Assembly: GCA_039111635.1 (NCBI GenBank)
Contig: JBCAQO010000006.1
Span: 2,170,001-2,234,000, forward strand
From: Heterobasidion occidentale
Taxonomy: Eukaryota > Basidiomycota > Agaricomycetes > Russulales > Bondarzewiaceae
Length of the DNA stretch: 64,000 nt
Direction: 5' to 3'
Part shown: in pieces, positions 31,803-43,043 of the stretch
Position numbering within the stretch: the stretch's first letter is position 1
Layout: each line of letters opens with the position of its first letter
Program-made: the position numbers and the translations under genes
The notes under the pieces: model-generated
What the model saw: only the letters and a program-made list of their open reading frames with translations
What the model was told of the DNA's origin: nothing
The model's database searches: none

Positions 31803-32702
31803 GAGCGATGCCCTACCCACCTGGCAGCAAGCAAATGGGTACGGCTCCTTGCAAAGATGTAAGAGGGTGGTAAGTGAGGAAGACGGGGAATGCCAGGCAT
31901 GGCCGTCGCGACTCTCCAAGATAAATCGTGACTCGAGCCGGAATCGAGGCAAAGCGGGAAGAAAATGAAAAAATAATGACGCGGGGTTTGCAGATCGGCA
32001 ATGCAGATCTCTTTGATTTCGCAGAGATAAGATAAACGACGGCCGATGGTCTCAACGTTCCTGCCGGCCGCAGAACCCTAAAAAAATGAAGATGCTGACC
32101 TGAGACAAATGGAACGCCTGCTAAGCTCGTGCAGTGAGGATATGACTCTAGGAGGGCGTTCGTGTCGCAAAGGCTTGAAAAAAATCTTGTTCTTTCATCG
32201 CGGTCATAAAAGAGGAGCTGGAAGTTCTTAACGACGTCATCGGTGTGGCCATAGTGGTACCTGGCTGCTTTCGACACGTCGCGGGCATCCTCGTCGCCGC
32301 TTTCCTATCTCCGACAAACATGCTCGTAGGCGAACACTGTAATTGCATACATAGCAGATGTTTCAAAGCAACAACGATAACAACAACTCTATGGAACACC
32401 GATGCACGGCAAGCGGCGATCAATAAAGAAACACAAAGACAACCTTGAGAAAGCAGGAGACAGGCTCTAGGCACTGACAGACAAGAAAGAACAGACACTA
32501 TAATCCCAAGAAGACGACAAAAACCGGGGTGTGCGAATCTGTGATAACTCGTGACGTGTAAGACCTTCTAGGTTCATGAACGAGTGCAGTGAGCTGGTCA
32601 TGCAGCACGGCGCGCGGCGCGGGGCTATTTAATAGCAACCTGAGAAATAAAGATAGAACAGAGGCAATGAAAACCGAAGCGTCAGCATGAGAAAGGCGGA
32701 GG
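31803..32702. other. Intergenic, 0.9 kb, no supported gene
   Basis: Promoter side of the aminotransferase and 3' flank of the secreted-protein gene. A C/T-poor, A-rich stretch (about 32340-32520) follows. No conserved protein or structural RNA is recognised. Confidence 0.4.
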
Positions 32703-34171
32703 TCAGACGTGAACCCGTGCAGCGTTCATCTGGACATGCGCAGCTCTCGCTTTGCTACGACGCGAATGCTTCCCACGGCTGCACGTCTTGGGGGAATAAG
32801 TGGTGGAAGAAGTGCCAGAAGGGGCAGCAGGGCTCGGAACCGTAGAGGGGCCATCGGAGGGGCCTGTCGGTACAAGAGAAACTGCAGCAGTCGAGCTGCT
32901 TTCAGCAATGGAAGTGTGAATGACGCTGCACGTCTTGGGTGAAACAGTCGAGGAAGAAGTGCCAGAAGGGGCGGGAGGGCTCGGAACCGTAGAGGGGCCG
33001 CCGGAGGGGCCTGTCGTCACAAGAGAAACTGCAGGAGTTGAGCTGCTTTCAACAGTAGAAGTGTGGACGATGCTGCTTGAAGTCGGCTCAGGGGACTCAT
33101 GAGGGCTAGCGGAGCTTGATGTCGGGAAAGATGAAGGAGTTGGTGCGTTGGCCGGCTCACTAGTAGCAGAGGATGTAACGCCGTTTCCACAGAACGTAAT
33201 GAGGAGGTTCACCTGGACAGCGATGATTAGCACGAGACAGAGTGCTTGGGTGGCAACTCACATTATCTTCTTGGCAAGCAACCTGCACTTGATTGTCGTC
33301 CGAAACAAAGAAGGCAGTGTTGCAATTGGCAGAATTGCCTACAGCATAGATCGAAAATAAAAACAGTCAGTACACGTGTCGGTACTCGTTCGGCGAAGAC
33401 GTACATGCGGCCCCTTGTCCGTCGCACCCGTTGAAATAACTGTGCGATATCAATACGAAGCGTACTTGAGTTTCACGGTAATACTTGCCTGAACGATACG
33501 GGGACGTTTAGTGCATGCCTTGGGGAAAAAGTATGCAGCTTTTGCATTAGACCCAAGGTTGCGATATCGAAATAGCGAGCTTACGGAGGGATCAATGAGA
33601 TGTCCGTGCTTGAGCCGCAACCAGGACAGGTCGGGTTTCCCAGTGTCATCTCCAGGAGGGCGCAGTGTTCTCCGTTGAACAGACATTCACCTACGCAATT
33701 ATGCGTCATTTCAGGTGTGAGAATGAGCTCAAGCGGAACTAGATACCAGTTTGTAGATAGCTGCCGTTTAAGTGAATTCTGAATATCAGTCTGCTTGAAA
33801 TCAGAGCAGATAGAAATACTCACGCAATGCCCGTGGACGCAGGGCCAGAACTTGTCCAGTCCGACCCGTTCGAGACGACGTGTCCACCGAAAATCAATTG
33901 CGGCTTTAGATAGGTTTTCGGTTCATCACGTCGATTAGTGACGCGTCTGTGAGAGGTAAGGGATTTTGACTTACAGTTCCCTTGCCACACCTTCGCGTAC
34001 GAAAAAATCATCCCAAGCCGAAAAAGGAACGATGTCAACGCCCCGCAGCGAAATGGCTAGTGCGGGGTGGTACGCACTGGTTATCAAGCGAATGGTATGT
34101 GATTCGGCGTTCACGGTAGCAGCAGAACCTATGATGGCCGCAATCACGATGTAAACGAAAGTCGGTGCCAT
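32703..34171 (-). CDS. Secreted Ser/Thr/Pro-rich protein of unknown function, with internal tandem repeat
   Basis: From ATG 34171 the protein begins with a signal peptide (MAPTFVYIVIAAIIGSAATV, cleavage near NAES). A compact domain follows (SHTIRLITSAYHPALAISLR, LIFGGHVVSNGSDW, ECLFNGEHCALLEM, GNPTCPGCGSSTDISLIP, YFNGCDGQGAA, NCNTAFFVSDDN). Its even number of Cys suggests disulphides; it resembles the small secreted glycopeptide-type proteins of basidiomycetes, but I cannot name the family with certainty. Six or so short introns interrupt this part. The last exon encodes a mucin-like Ser/Thr/Pro linker with two repeats of about 48 residues, each ending SPKTC, and stops after a basic tail (RGKHSRRSKARA). 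There is no hydrophobic C-terminal GPI signal. Likely extracellular or cell-wall associated. Confidence 0.75.
32779..33073 (-). repeat. Two tandem ~147-bp coding repeats in the mucin-like region
   Basis: The two units read HTSTVESSSTPAVSLV...SGGPSTVPSPPAPSG...SPKTC and HTSIAESSSTAAVSLV...SDGPSTVPSPAAPSG...SPKTC. They differ by a handful of residues, indicating a fairly recent in-frame duplication. Borders are approximate. Confidence 0.75.
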
Positions 34172-34838
34172 GGAGAGGCGTTTGTGAATTAGAAGGAGCG
34201 AAAGTGGAGCGACGAAGGGAGTGAGTGGGGTGAAGAGCGAGTTGCTATCCAACCTCGAGGACCCTGTTTGGCGCCGACTTTTTGAAGGAAACACCACGAG
34301 TAACCGGCGCATATAGACAGGCTTCGGTCTTGACAGCTTGACGATGATCGTTCCTTCTACCATACCTGGAAGGTGCACTTACCGGGCTACTGCAGGCTGT
34401 TATTTGCACTGCAGGTTGCGGAAGAGTCAGACTGTCCTGTCAGATCAATCGAGACATATATGGCACTCATGTCGTGCAGCCGACTAGAGTCCGCACATGT
34501 TCTAAACGCTCCTGCCGAGCCACAGAACATAAAAGTCGGCGCACGAAATGCAAATTGAAGATGAATCCGATAGCACGACAAACGTGGTGTACACAGAAAA
34601 CATCGCACACTTTTGACCACCCTGGCAACACACTCTAGCACTCGCCTCTGCATAAGTGATAATAAAGTCTCAAACACGCGTACCAATCTTAGATGCAATA
34701 GATCAAAGATTGAAACGTACGATACACCATGGACAATTTAGCTCGCAGGATGTTGTCACGACCATAGCAATAACTACTGAATTCGATCGTGTAACGATCC
34801 CGGAGGGCGAGTAGCGAAAGACCTTCTCTCTTGAGGTG
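34172..34838. other. Intergenic between secreted-protein gene and coiled-coil gene
   Basis: No gene recognised. Open frames on the minus strand across 34387-34698 have no known protein. The stretch presumably contains the promoter of the secreted-protein gene. Confidence 0.4.
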
Positions 34839-37800
34839 TCACTTGGCTGCCTGAAATACGGCTCCTCCCCTTCCTCCCCTGCCTCGGCTGGCAGGAAGCC
34901 AACGTCCTTGATTTCCCCTGCTGGAATTCCGAGAATGGGTATAATCGTAGGAGGCAGACTGTGCGTCGATGGCTCGGGCGTGTCGCCATTCGATAGAGCA
35001 ACGATCCAGATGGCTCACTGGAAGCTGACATGGCATTGAAGTGTCATGACCAGGCTCCGCTAATATGGGGGAAGGGCTGATCCAAGTCTAGTTTCCAAGG
35101 GCGGACCCCTCTGCCCGCGGTACTCCGGCGAACGATGAGCATCATGCGCTTGAGTATAGTCTTCGTGGCGGGCGGGCTCATGGTCCCAGGAAAACGCCTA
35201 TCGTCCCATCTGTCTTGGGCAGGCCGGTAATTATTCTCCATGACCTGCCTGGCGGTGGCGGCGAAGCCCGCTGATAGCGTCGGGGGTCAGGTCTAGTCAC
35301 GAATCTTGAGTCTCTATCATCGTGCATGGGTCGACGATCATATTGTGGAGGCACCCATGAGCGAGTGCGAGTTGGGGGCTCAAATCATCGTCCTCGGGAT
35401 GAGGCGGGCGCGATCGTTTGCGCGGATTAACGGAGGTGGAGAGCGCGGCGGAGAATAATGGTCCGCGCGCCAACGAGCTTGGTTCCTCGCCTCTTGCACA
35501 GGAGAGTGCCGAGCAGGCAGAGCAATCGGAGGGGACCGAGAATCAGAAGTGCGCCCTGTGTTGCGATCGTCCGGCCGTGAACGATTTCGGGATGCTAACA
35601 ATGGATGGGCGTCATCAGCGGAGCCGACAACGGTGCAACCGCAGGGAAGTATGCCTGTCCAGCGGTTGAATCATTGTTGGTCTGGAATCCACCCCAACCA
35701 CCATCGCCGACAACGCGATCGTCACGAGCCACATGGTCCTTGGTACAGGAAGAGCATTTTGATGGTCACGACGCTCGGTGGGACTCAGGCTTGCATCTCC
35801 TGGAGGAACAACGGGCCGCGCAGGTAGCGTGGATGTTGTGATGGCCGATAACCCCTGGCGGTTCTCTCTCTCATAAGTAACAGGTTGCCTTGAAAACGAA
35901 TCATTAAGCTCTTCCGCGCGGGGCAGAGCGGTAGAAGTAGCCGGCCACGGAGTAGAAGAGAGATCTTGCTGAACGACGGATGGTTGTGAAACCTGAGTGG
36001 ACGGCGCCGGCCTCCGATGGGTAAGAACCGGGTCGGACGATGGCTCTTGTTTGATGATGAGAGTCGTCTGTGTTTTGCCCCCTTGGAAGGGCTGGTATGT
36101 CGAATTACTCTCTCCCTGCGAAGGTACGGAAGTAAAGGGTTGGTCTTTTCTGCAGGCTGAGCAAATGCGTCCCCGCTAGACTTGATTGTGACGCTATGAG
36201 GGTGGCCCGAACCGCGAGGAGCTTTCTGGCTCTTGGGAACTTGTTGTTCAGATCTGAGTGTAGTAGACCCATATGGTAGTTAACATCGACCTGACGTCCA
36301 GCTTCGGTTTGTGCCGGTACGAAGCCATTCCCAAGAGTCGTCCTGTTAGACGTGTGTTGTGCTTGACCAGACATAGATATGTGAGGCATGGAGCCGGCAC
36401 GAGTGTAGGCATCGTTGCGACTGTTGTGGCAAGGGACTGAGGCGATACGTGTGAAAGAGATGACATGACAGGAGGCTGCGATACTGGATGGTCGCTCAGA
36501 GGTGCGATTGACGCGAGCTGTCCTGACGGCGGTCGGACGCTAGACTCCTCTGTATGCTGACTGCCATGCTCTTCCGATGTCAGTTTTGTGGCGAGATCCT
36601 TCTTGCTCTCCGATTTGTATTTATGATCCTGCTCTCGGCCATCCTTGCCGCCTTGCCGCTCTGCTCGAAGTCGGGCTGCGTCATCGTCGAATCTGACGTT
36701 GCTTGGCCTGGACAGCCTCCAAACGGGCTCGATAGTCTTTTTGACGTTGCCGCTCTTCAAGTTCTTTCCTTTCTCGGTCCAACCGCGCTTCGGCCTCGCG
36801 TCTCTCCATCTCCGCCCGCTCCAACGATGCTTGCTTTGCCAGTCGTTTCTCCTCAGCTATCCTCTGTTCCTCGGCGATCCTTTGCTCTTCCTCAGCAGCA
36901 GCTTTGGCTTCTGCCCGCCGCTTTTCCTCGGCTATAGCCAGTCTTTGTTTCTCCTCAGCCTCAGCAGCAGCCTCGTCCTCAGCTCTCTGACGGACTTCTT
37001 CGTTCCGACTTTCTTCGAGCTCGGTAAGTCGAGTGCTGATTTCTTCATGACGATCAAATTGCGCCCGTAAGTCCTCGATCAAAGGACCCTCGTTATGACT
37101 CAGACCGGCCGACCAGTCAATGATCTTTTGCACGTAGCGTGAAATGCGCGTGATTTCTCCATCGCTGAGGTAAATTCTGCCTTCGCCCTACGCACGTCGT
37201 TGGCCATTTTCGTCGCAGAGATCGAAACGGCTTCGACCTGTTTCTGCGTCGTAAGCGCTTCTTGGAATAGTTGTTCTGCCTGTGAAATGACCAGCTGCGC
37301 GTGCTGTGACATCTTGAAGCTGCGCGCTTTGATGGCAGCGACCTCTCCCTGGACAACACTGATCTGGTCATCGGCGGTCTGGAAAGACTCGAGAGTTGAG
37401 CAACCGAGCATTCAGCGCTGCGGCTCGCTCATCATAACGACCTTGAATGATGGGGAAGTCCATCCTGTCTTCGCCTAAGGCTTTGGTGGAGAAGATCTAA
37501 GGAATTGGTCGAAGAGGTCGAATTGTCGGCAGGCGCGGGAAATGTGGAGGATGAGGAAATGGAAACGGCGCGAATAACAGAGTGGTGGGAAGTGGCGGAT
37601 GCGTGTGGCGTGTCAGCGTCGATCGTACCAGGCGTGACTAAAGGTGTGATCTGTGGCATGGTTCCGTCTACACTGTGGGAGCGATCCGCGATACGAATGT
37701 CGGATACGGAAGCGTCGGGTGCAGTATGCTCTGACTTGATTGCTGTCAGCTCCTGTCCATGCATTCGTGGACGATCTTCGTAGAATCCGAGGAGTCGGCT

Positions 37801-38154
37801 CGGATATAGTGGTTTTTGATGACGTGATGGTACGACTTGAGCTTGAGAGACAGAGTGGGCTGAAGTGCGAAGTTTATCCTGAATCGGCTCTGCAATCTCG
37901 GTCAGAGCAGTGTTTGTTGTCTGGTCGATAGGTCCCAAGCGCTGAAATAAAGTGGGGCGAGCCAGATGGGGTGTGTCGGTTCTAGCTTGCTCGAAAGGCT
38001 CTGGCGAAGGATAGCGAGAGTCGACGTCAGGAGCCGATGCTGTCTTCATACGTTTTAGGAGTTCAGGATCTTTGCCGATCACGTCAAATTTGAAGCTGTC
38101 CAGAGGGGATGGCGATGGATGGCTCGGATTACGAGCAATGGATACGGAAGACAT
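34839..38154 (-). CDS. Long coiled-coil / disordered protein with RGG-rich end; reading frame repeatedly broken
   Basis: Protein-like sequence runs for 3.3 kb on the minus strand but changes frame at least six times. It starts MSSVSIARNPSHPSPSPLDS (ATG 38154), disordered and Ser/Pro-rich. Then come a helical region (QISVVQGEVAAIKARSF, AEQLFQEALTTQKQVEA, MANDVRRAKAEFTSAMEKS), IIDWSAGLSHNEGPLIEDLR and a long Glu/Arg coiled coil (EERQRQKDYRARLEAVQAKQ). After another shift come DDDAARLRAERQGGKDGRE, Gln/Ser-rich stretches and the end GNQGRWLPASRGRGGRGG (TGA 34839). Shifts occur near 37440-37490, 37390, 37135, 36690 and 36395, and several more lie in the disordered tail. Some could be undetected introns, but several fall inside continuous helix. 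It is either a decaying gene or a poorly polished one. No family recognised. Confidence 0.5.
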
Positions 38155-38617
38155 TTACGTCGTGAAATGTTCAAAGCATAAACTAGGAGCACTGAAAAGT
38201 TGAGAAAGGTCGAGAAATGAAACTGTAGATTGCGTTCTGTGTCAGTTTGATGCAAAAGCGCAGGAGACAAAAACGACTGAACCAATGATTAAAAGAATTG
38301 ATAACAGACTGAAAGTGACGGTAGTGAATATTGTTTGTGAGTGTCGAAACCTTGATGGCCTGGAGGTCTTGAAGCTTGATGTTGGATCAGCCTTGACGGA
38401 TGGCAGATATAAAATGAGTAGATAGCGCTTTGCGCTTAGGCTTAGGGTGGTGGATGAGTCGATGAAGGCAGGAAGGACCTCGAGTCAGCTCGAGCGTCCT
38501 CATAGGAACTGGAGACTGAGTCCCAGACACCGGTAATTTCGAGATCATACTTCCAAGAAGTAGATTCTGACGAGATCGGCGAAAGCCAAATCTCGAGCTT
38601 AACTCTCACCTCGAGCG

Positions 38618-40304
38618 ATGAGTGTGATCTACCCGTTCGAGCTCCCAACGACGGGATCCTTCTCATTCGCAGAATACTTCACCGACAACTCAAAGGAATA
38701 CAATGCGAGCATCGCGGAGAGCACGCAAGTTCGCGCGAACCTTCGCGCCGTACTCAAAGAGAGTAAACGGACAGATGGGGAAAAGGATCACTTGAGGCTC
38801 GTCAAGGTGGGGTTCACATTGCCCAATGTTCATACTCGATCATGACATGCGAAAGATCTCGACGAATATTTGCCCCATTTATACGGCATTGTGAACTGCG
38901 TCGCAAGCAGCGATATCGTCTCTCCGAAAGAGCCTGGTATGTGTGGTCCCGTCCGCTCTATCCCCACTACTCTTCGACATGTCCTCAGTTTTCAGCTGGC
39001 GGACCACTCTCTCTGCTCAGTTATTCAACAACTCTCCACGCCTCAACCTTCCTTCATTGTCCACTGAACTTGCATTCACATTGCTCACCTATGGGTTCGC
39101 CCTCTCAAACTTGGCCCGGTCGACCGTGATTTCACTGGGCTCGTACGAGCATGAGCGTGGCCTCTCTGACATAGAGCGCAAAGCTAAAGATGAGAAACTT
39201 GGATTTTCCGTGAACTTGCTGTGCCGCGCCAGTGGCGTGTTTGCGTATGTAGGCGATGAGGTCCTCATCGACGCGGAAAAGGAGGAAGGGTGGATGAGTA
39301 GAGTCGAAAGGCCTCCAGAACTCAGTAAGGAGGTCTGTTCTGCGTTATCCAAGTGAGGCCATGTTTCTCTTCGTTGTGCGAATTTCTGAATCTCATCTAC
39401 TCGTTCAATAGGATGTGCACTGCCTCGGCACAGTCCCTTGCCATCCGTAAACTTCTCACAAAGTCTGCATATGACAGCACAATTGCCCCAGGTCCTCCTC
39501 TCCCAAAGTCTCATCCATCACCCGCTCTTATCGCCAAACTCCACCTCGAAGCCGCACACCTCTGCTCTTCCGCTCTCTCCCTCGCACGCATACCCGGTTC
39601 CTCCAAAGCACGCCTCGCATCTGCCTCAGGCAAACTAGGAAACCCGTTCAAGAAGGACAAGGACAAGGACAGCCAGGACGCGCAAAAAGGTGAGATGGAA
39701 GTGTCTGCAGATCTCCTTCGATTTCTTGCGGATAGCTCGGCCTACCACTCTGCGCTGGCACACAAATGGCTGGGCGTCGATGCGGGCGAGGCCCCTGGGT
39801 CGACACGAATTGGAGAAGCCGTTGCCTTCTTAGCTTGGTCCAAAAAGGAACTGGATGAGCTGAAAGACGCTGGTAAAGGTGGCGGGAAGGAAGAGGGGAA
39901 GGAAGGTAAGCGCGAACGAAAGGGAAGGGTGGTAGAGGAGATCGAACTTGTCTCCGTGTTCCTGAAACACTACAAAAAGCTCAACGATTCGGTATCGTTT
40001 TTTTTCAGCTCTTTTCACAAAACACGCGCTTACCCAAGTTCCTCTTCCCTCTAATAAGCTATCATTCCAACCGGTCCCCTCGCAATCGTCTTTACAGTCT
40101 TCTATTCCCGCTGGTCGCCTAGCTGTTGCCGTGAAGCCCTTTGCGAAGCCTGTGCCAGCATTTGGTCCTGGCTCTATGGAACATACCCGCAAGAGGGCGG
40201 AAGAACTGGAGTTGGTGGGTGAGTTGGCACCGAGGGACAATGCAGAGTCGGTGCCCAGCGTGCAGGCGTCCCAATCTTATGCTGGCGCTGGCTCGTATTT
40301 TTGA
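38618..40304 (+). CDS. palC: BRO1-domain protein, PalC-like pH-response regulator
   Basis: PalC links the plasma-membrane pH sensor complex to ESCRT-III in the Pal/Rim alkaline-response pathway (family knowledge). From ATG 38618 the protein begins IYPFELPTTGSFSFAEYFTD, typical of PalC N-termini. BRO1-type helices follow: DEYLPHLYGIVNCV, FSWRTTLSAQLFNN, ELAFTLLTYGFALSNLAR, AEEKLGFSVNL-type segments, MCTASAQSLAIRKLLTKSAY, ALIAKLHLEAAHLCSSAL, DLLRFLADSSAYHSALAHKW and GEAVAFLAWSKKELDEL. A charged Lys/Glu/Gly linker leads to KHYKKLNDS. The last exon has VKPFAKPVPAFGPGSME and ends SQSYAGAGSYF. Roughly five short introns. The divergent neighbour at 38154 shares a 460-bp promoter region. The assignment to PalC rather than Bro1 or Rim20 rests on its short length (near 450 residues). 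Confidence 0.8.
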
Positions 40305-40590
40305 GAAGGACCGGCCGAGGTTCACAGGGAAAGACGGGACACTATCTGTGTGCAATGTAATCTAGCTCTTCTGTATTGTTGTAACACTTGCTATATTGTT
40401 CTATGCAATCATCTCGACCGAATCAATTTATCGACTCAGTGACATTCATGTATTCATGTTTTACATGACGCAGCTATTCTTCTACACGATGGCGACCGTT
40501 CGGCGCTGAGCCCGAGGTCCGTTTGCGTGTTGCTAGTAATACACACAAGAAAAAAACTGCATGCAAGTCCATTGGCAATGTCAACCCTCC

Positions 40591-41585
40591 TCACGACTGG
40601 CCCTCTCCTTTGATGTCCGCTCGAACCTTCATCCCAGCCTTCTCAAGGAGAGCTCGGAGCTGACCACTGCGATGCAAGCTCTGAAGATCGTCGGAGCCTC
40701 CGATGGACTTGCCCTTGAGTATCGCGTTGGGGAAAGTGCTGCGCGACGTGAGACGCGTGAGAATGACTTTGATTAGATCACCGTCGTCTGGATATTGGTA
40801 CGCGGGTATATCAGGACACATATGGCACAATTCTCTTAGCGGTGTCAAGCTCACCGCGGAGGTCTACTTCAATGACCTTTGGAGGCGGGAAGAGGTCATA
40901 CGAGGCAAGGAGTTCTTTGGCCCTCTTCGAGTATCTGAAAACCAAACTCTGAACATCGACTCGCTTCCGATGGTGTTCTTCGTGTTTCATCACTTACGGG
41001 CAATATGTCTAGAAAGAATGTGAGACGATGATCCTGCACGTACGACTCGATCATAGTCAAACTTACCTTGCTGAACACAACCAACGGCGTCTGAGCATCC
41101 AATGCTTTGACCCTCTTGGCCCAATTGGGCTTGGTCAGATCCCCACTCTCGTACACCTTCAAGTCGATCGGCTTCGCAGGGTCCAGCCCCAAAAGCTCGG
41201 GCGACTCGAGGCTCAGCATCTTGTTGGGCTTGTTCACAACAAAATACAGCAGCCCGTGGATCTCATCTGCTCTGTTGCGGACGAGCTGCGAGATGCTAGC
41301 GGGCGAAAGCGAGCCGCTGAGGCCCAGGTCCTTCACCCCCGACGGGAGGGAGAATAGGTCGTGCGGAGAGAAGATGAACACGAAGAAAAGAGTGAGTGCA
41401 ATGAGGGGGTACAGAATGCGTCGCCGGCGCAGGATACTGCGGTTGGAGTCCATGGTGTCCACCGTAGGCTTTTGGTATGTATAAGAGCCGCTGGCCGATG
41501 TAGTTGGAACCCTGACGCGAATGGCTGTGGGTTGTAACATGTCAACTTTGTCCATAGACCGAACCGAAGGAAGAGTACGATGCAT
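40591..41585 (-). CDS. Membrane-anchored monothiol-type glutaredoxin, active site CPYS (Grx6/Grx7-like)
   Basis: Secretory-pathway glutaredoxin. From ATG 41585 a basic cytosolic stretch (SILRRRRILYP) precedes one membrane helix (LIALTLFFVFIFSPHDLFSL), giving a type II signal anchor. A lumenal stem follows (SISQLVRNRADEIHGLLYFV). The glutaredoxin fold begins with TPLVVFSK, then TYCPYSKRAKELLASYDL with the active site CPYS, KVIEVDLR, LTRLTSRSTFPNAILKGKSI (cis-Pro loop) and GGSDDLQSLHRSGQLRALLE. One small intron splits the codon for Pro/Tyr in CPYS (tgc cc | a tac). Yeast Grx6 and Grx7 have the same layout. It is transcribed divergently from the HAD gene (ATG 42004). A second, altered member lies 3 kb away at 44530-45533. 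Confidence 0.88.
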
Positions 41586-42003
41586 GGAGGGGGGGGATCT
41601 GGGGATTGTGCTCCAAGTTGCCAATGAAAGGGTGAGACCGTGAGGCAACGATTTCGATACAAAAGTGAAAAGAAAAAGCAGAAATCTCACGCGCACATTA
41701 GTAGCCGAGCTTTTATCTACAGGCGCTATACGGGCTTGAATGATGGGGCTGATGTGGGACCAATCTTGAGCGCTGGAGCGACAAAAGGAGACCGACACAG
41801 CTGACAGGAACGTCGCACAGCAACTGGTTTGGGGTCAACGCCTTCGACGATCGGCTACTCGTTTATATTTTCCCCGCTGCATCTGATAAGATCTCTCGCT
41901 TGTGCCACGGCTTGGACTCGGCTTGGTACCTTCTCGCATCCGACGAGTCGCCGTTGATTCGAGCGGACGGCAGCAGTTGACGTCGACCTGAGTCCTGACC
42001 ATC

Positions 42004-43043
42004 ATGGCCGCACAAAGGCAGATCCAATATGTGCTCTTTGACATGGATGGTACCTTTTCGCGTTCAACTTGCTCAAAATTCACCGATATTTATACAGCAT
42101 GTTGCAGGGCTCATGATCGACTCGGAGCGGGTGTACACCGACGTGACGAGTACTGCATTCAATTCCAACTGTAGGATTATCGATAAATGCTGATGCTAGA
42201 CGCGCTCGTCCTCACAGACGAAATCCTTTCCGAATATGGCGCCGAGATGACCTGGGACATCAAAGCAGGGCTCATGGGCAAACGTACGTCTCCTCGCTAT
42301 CCCCACCATCGACACATCTGTGATTGACGCGCACCATCCGTATGTGCGCACAGCCGAACGCGACGCAGCCGCGCACCTCCTTTCCTTTTTCCCCTCCATT
42401 CCCATCTCCCTCGAAGACTATCTCACCCGGCGCAACCTCCTCCAGGATCAAAGCTGGCCGCACGTCCAGCTCTTGCCAGGGATCCGCAAGATTGTGCAGC
42501 ACCTGCACCGTCACCGGATCCCCATCGCGATCGCCACGGGATCGCGTCGGCAGAACTTTGAGATGAAGACCGAGCACCTGCAGGACGTGTTCGGCCTGTT
42601 CGGCGACAACGTCGTGTGCGGGGACGACGAGTGGATCAAGACCGGGCATGGAAAGCCGTTTCCTGACGTCTTTCTCGTAGCAGCGAGGGACTGCCTCAAG
42701 CGGAACGTCGGAGCCAAGAGCGACACTGGCGAGAAGGAAGGCGGTATGTGCAGTGCAGAAGAACAAGAAGAGCGGGCGAAGGGGTTGGTGTTCGAGGATG
42801 CGATACCAGGCGTGCAGGCCGGCAAAAGGGCTGGCATGAGTGGTATGTCCCCTTCTCTTTCTATTCCACTCATGCGGCTCTGAGCAATGTTCTGGTGGTG
42901 TTAACGGTCTAGTTGTGTGGGTTCCTGATCCCAATCTCCTCAAATTAGAGACACAAGGTCCAGCAGCGCCGGATCAAGTGCTTCGTTCTCTCGAAGATTT
43001 CGTGCCAGAAGAGTGGGGGTTACCGCCATACGAGTCAGACTAA
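42004..43043 (+). CDS. HAD-superfamily phosphatase, pseudouridine-5'-phosphatase / GS1 type
   Basis: Hydrolyses a phosphomonoester through an Asp-phosphate intermediate. All four HAD motifs are present: motif I VLFDMDG (split by an intron right after the G) followed by LMIDSERVYTDV; motif II AIATGSRR; motif III Lys in HGKPFPDVFL; motif IV LVFEDAIPGVQAG. The cap region (YGAEMTWDIKAGLMGK, HLLSFFPSIPISLEDYLTRR) matches HDHD1/GS1 subfamily proteins that act on pseudouridine 5'-phosphate or small sugar phosphates; the substrate is inferred. Four short introns. An unusually charged insert (KSDTGEKEGGMCSAEEQEE) sits before motif IV. The end is VWVPDPNLLKLETQG...EEWGLPPYESD. Confidence 0.9.
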
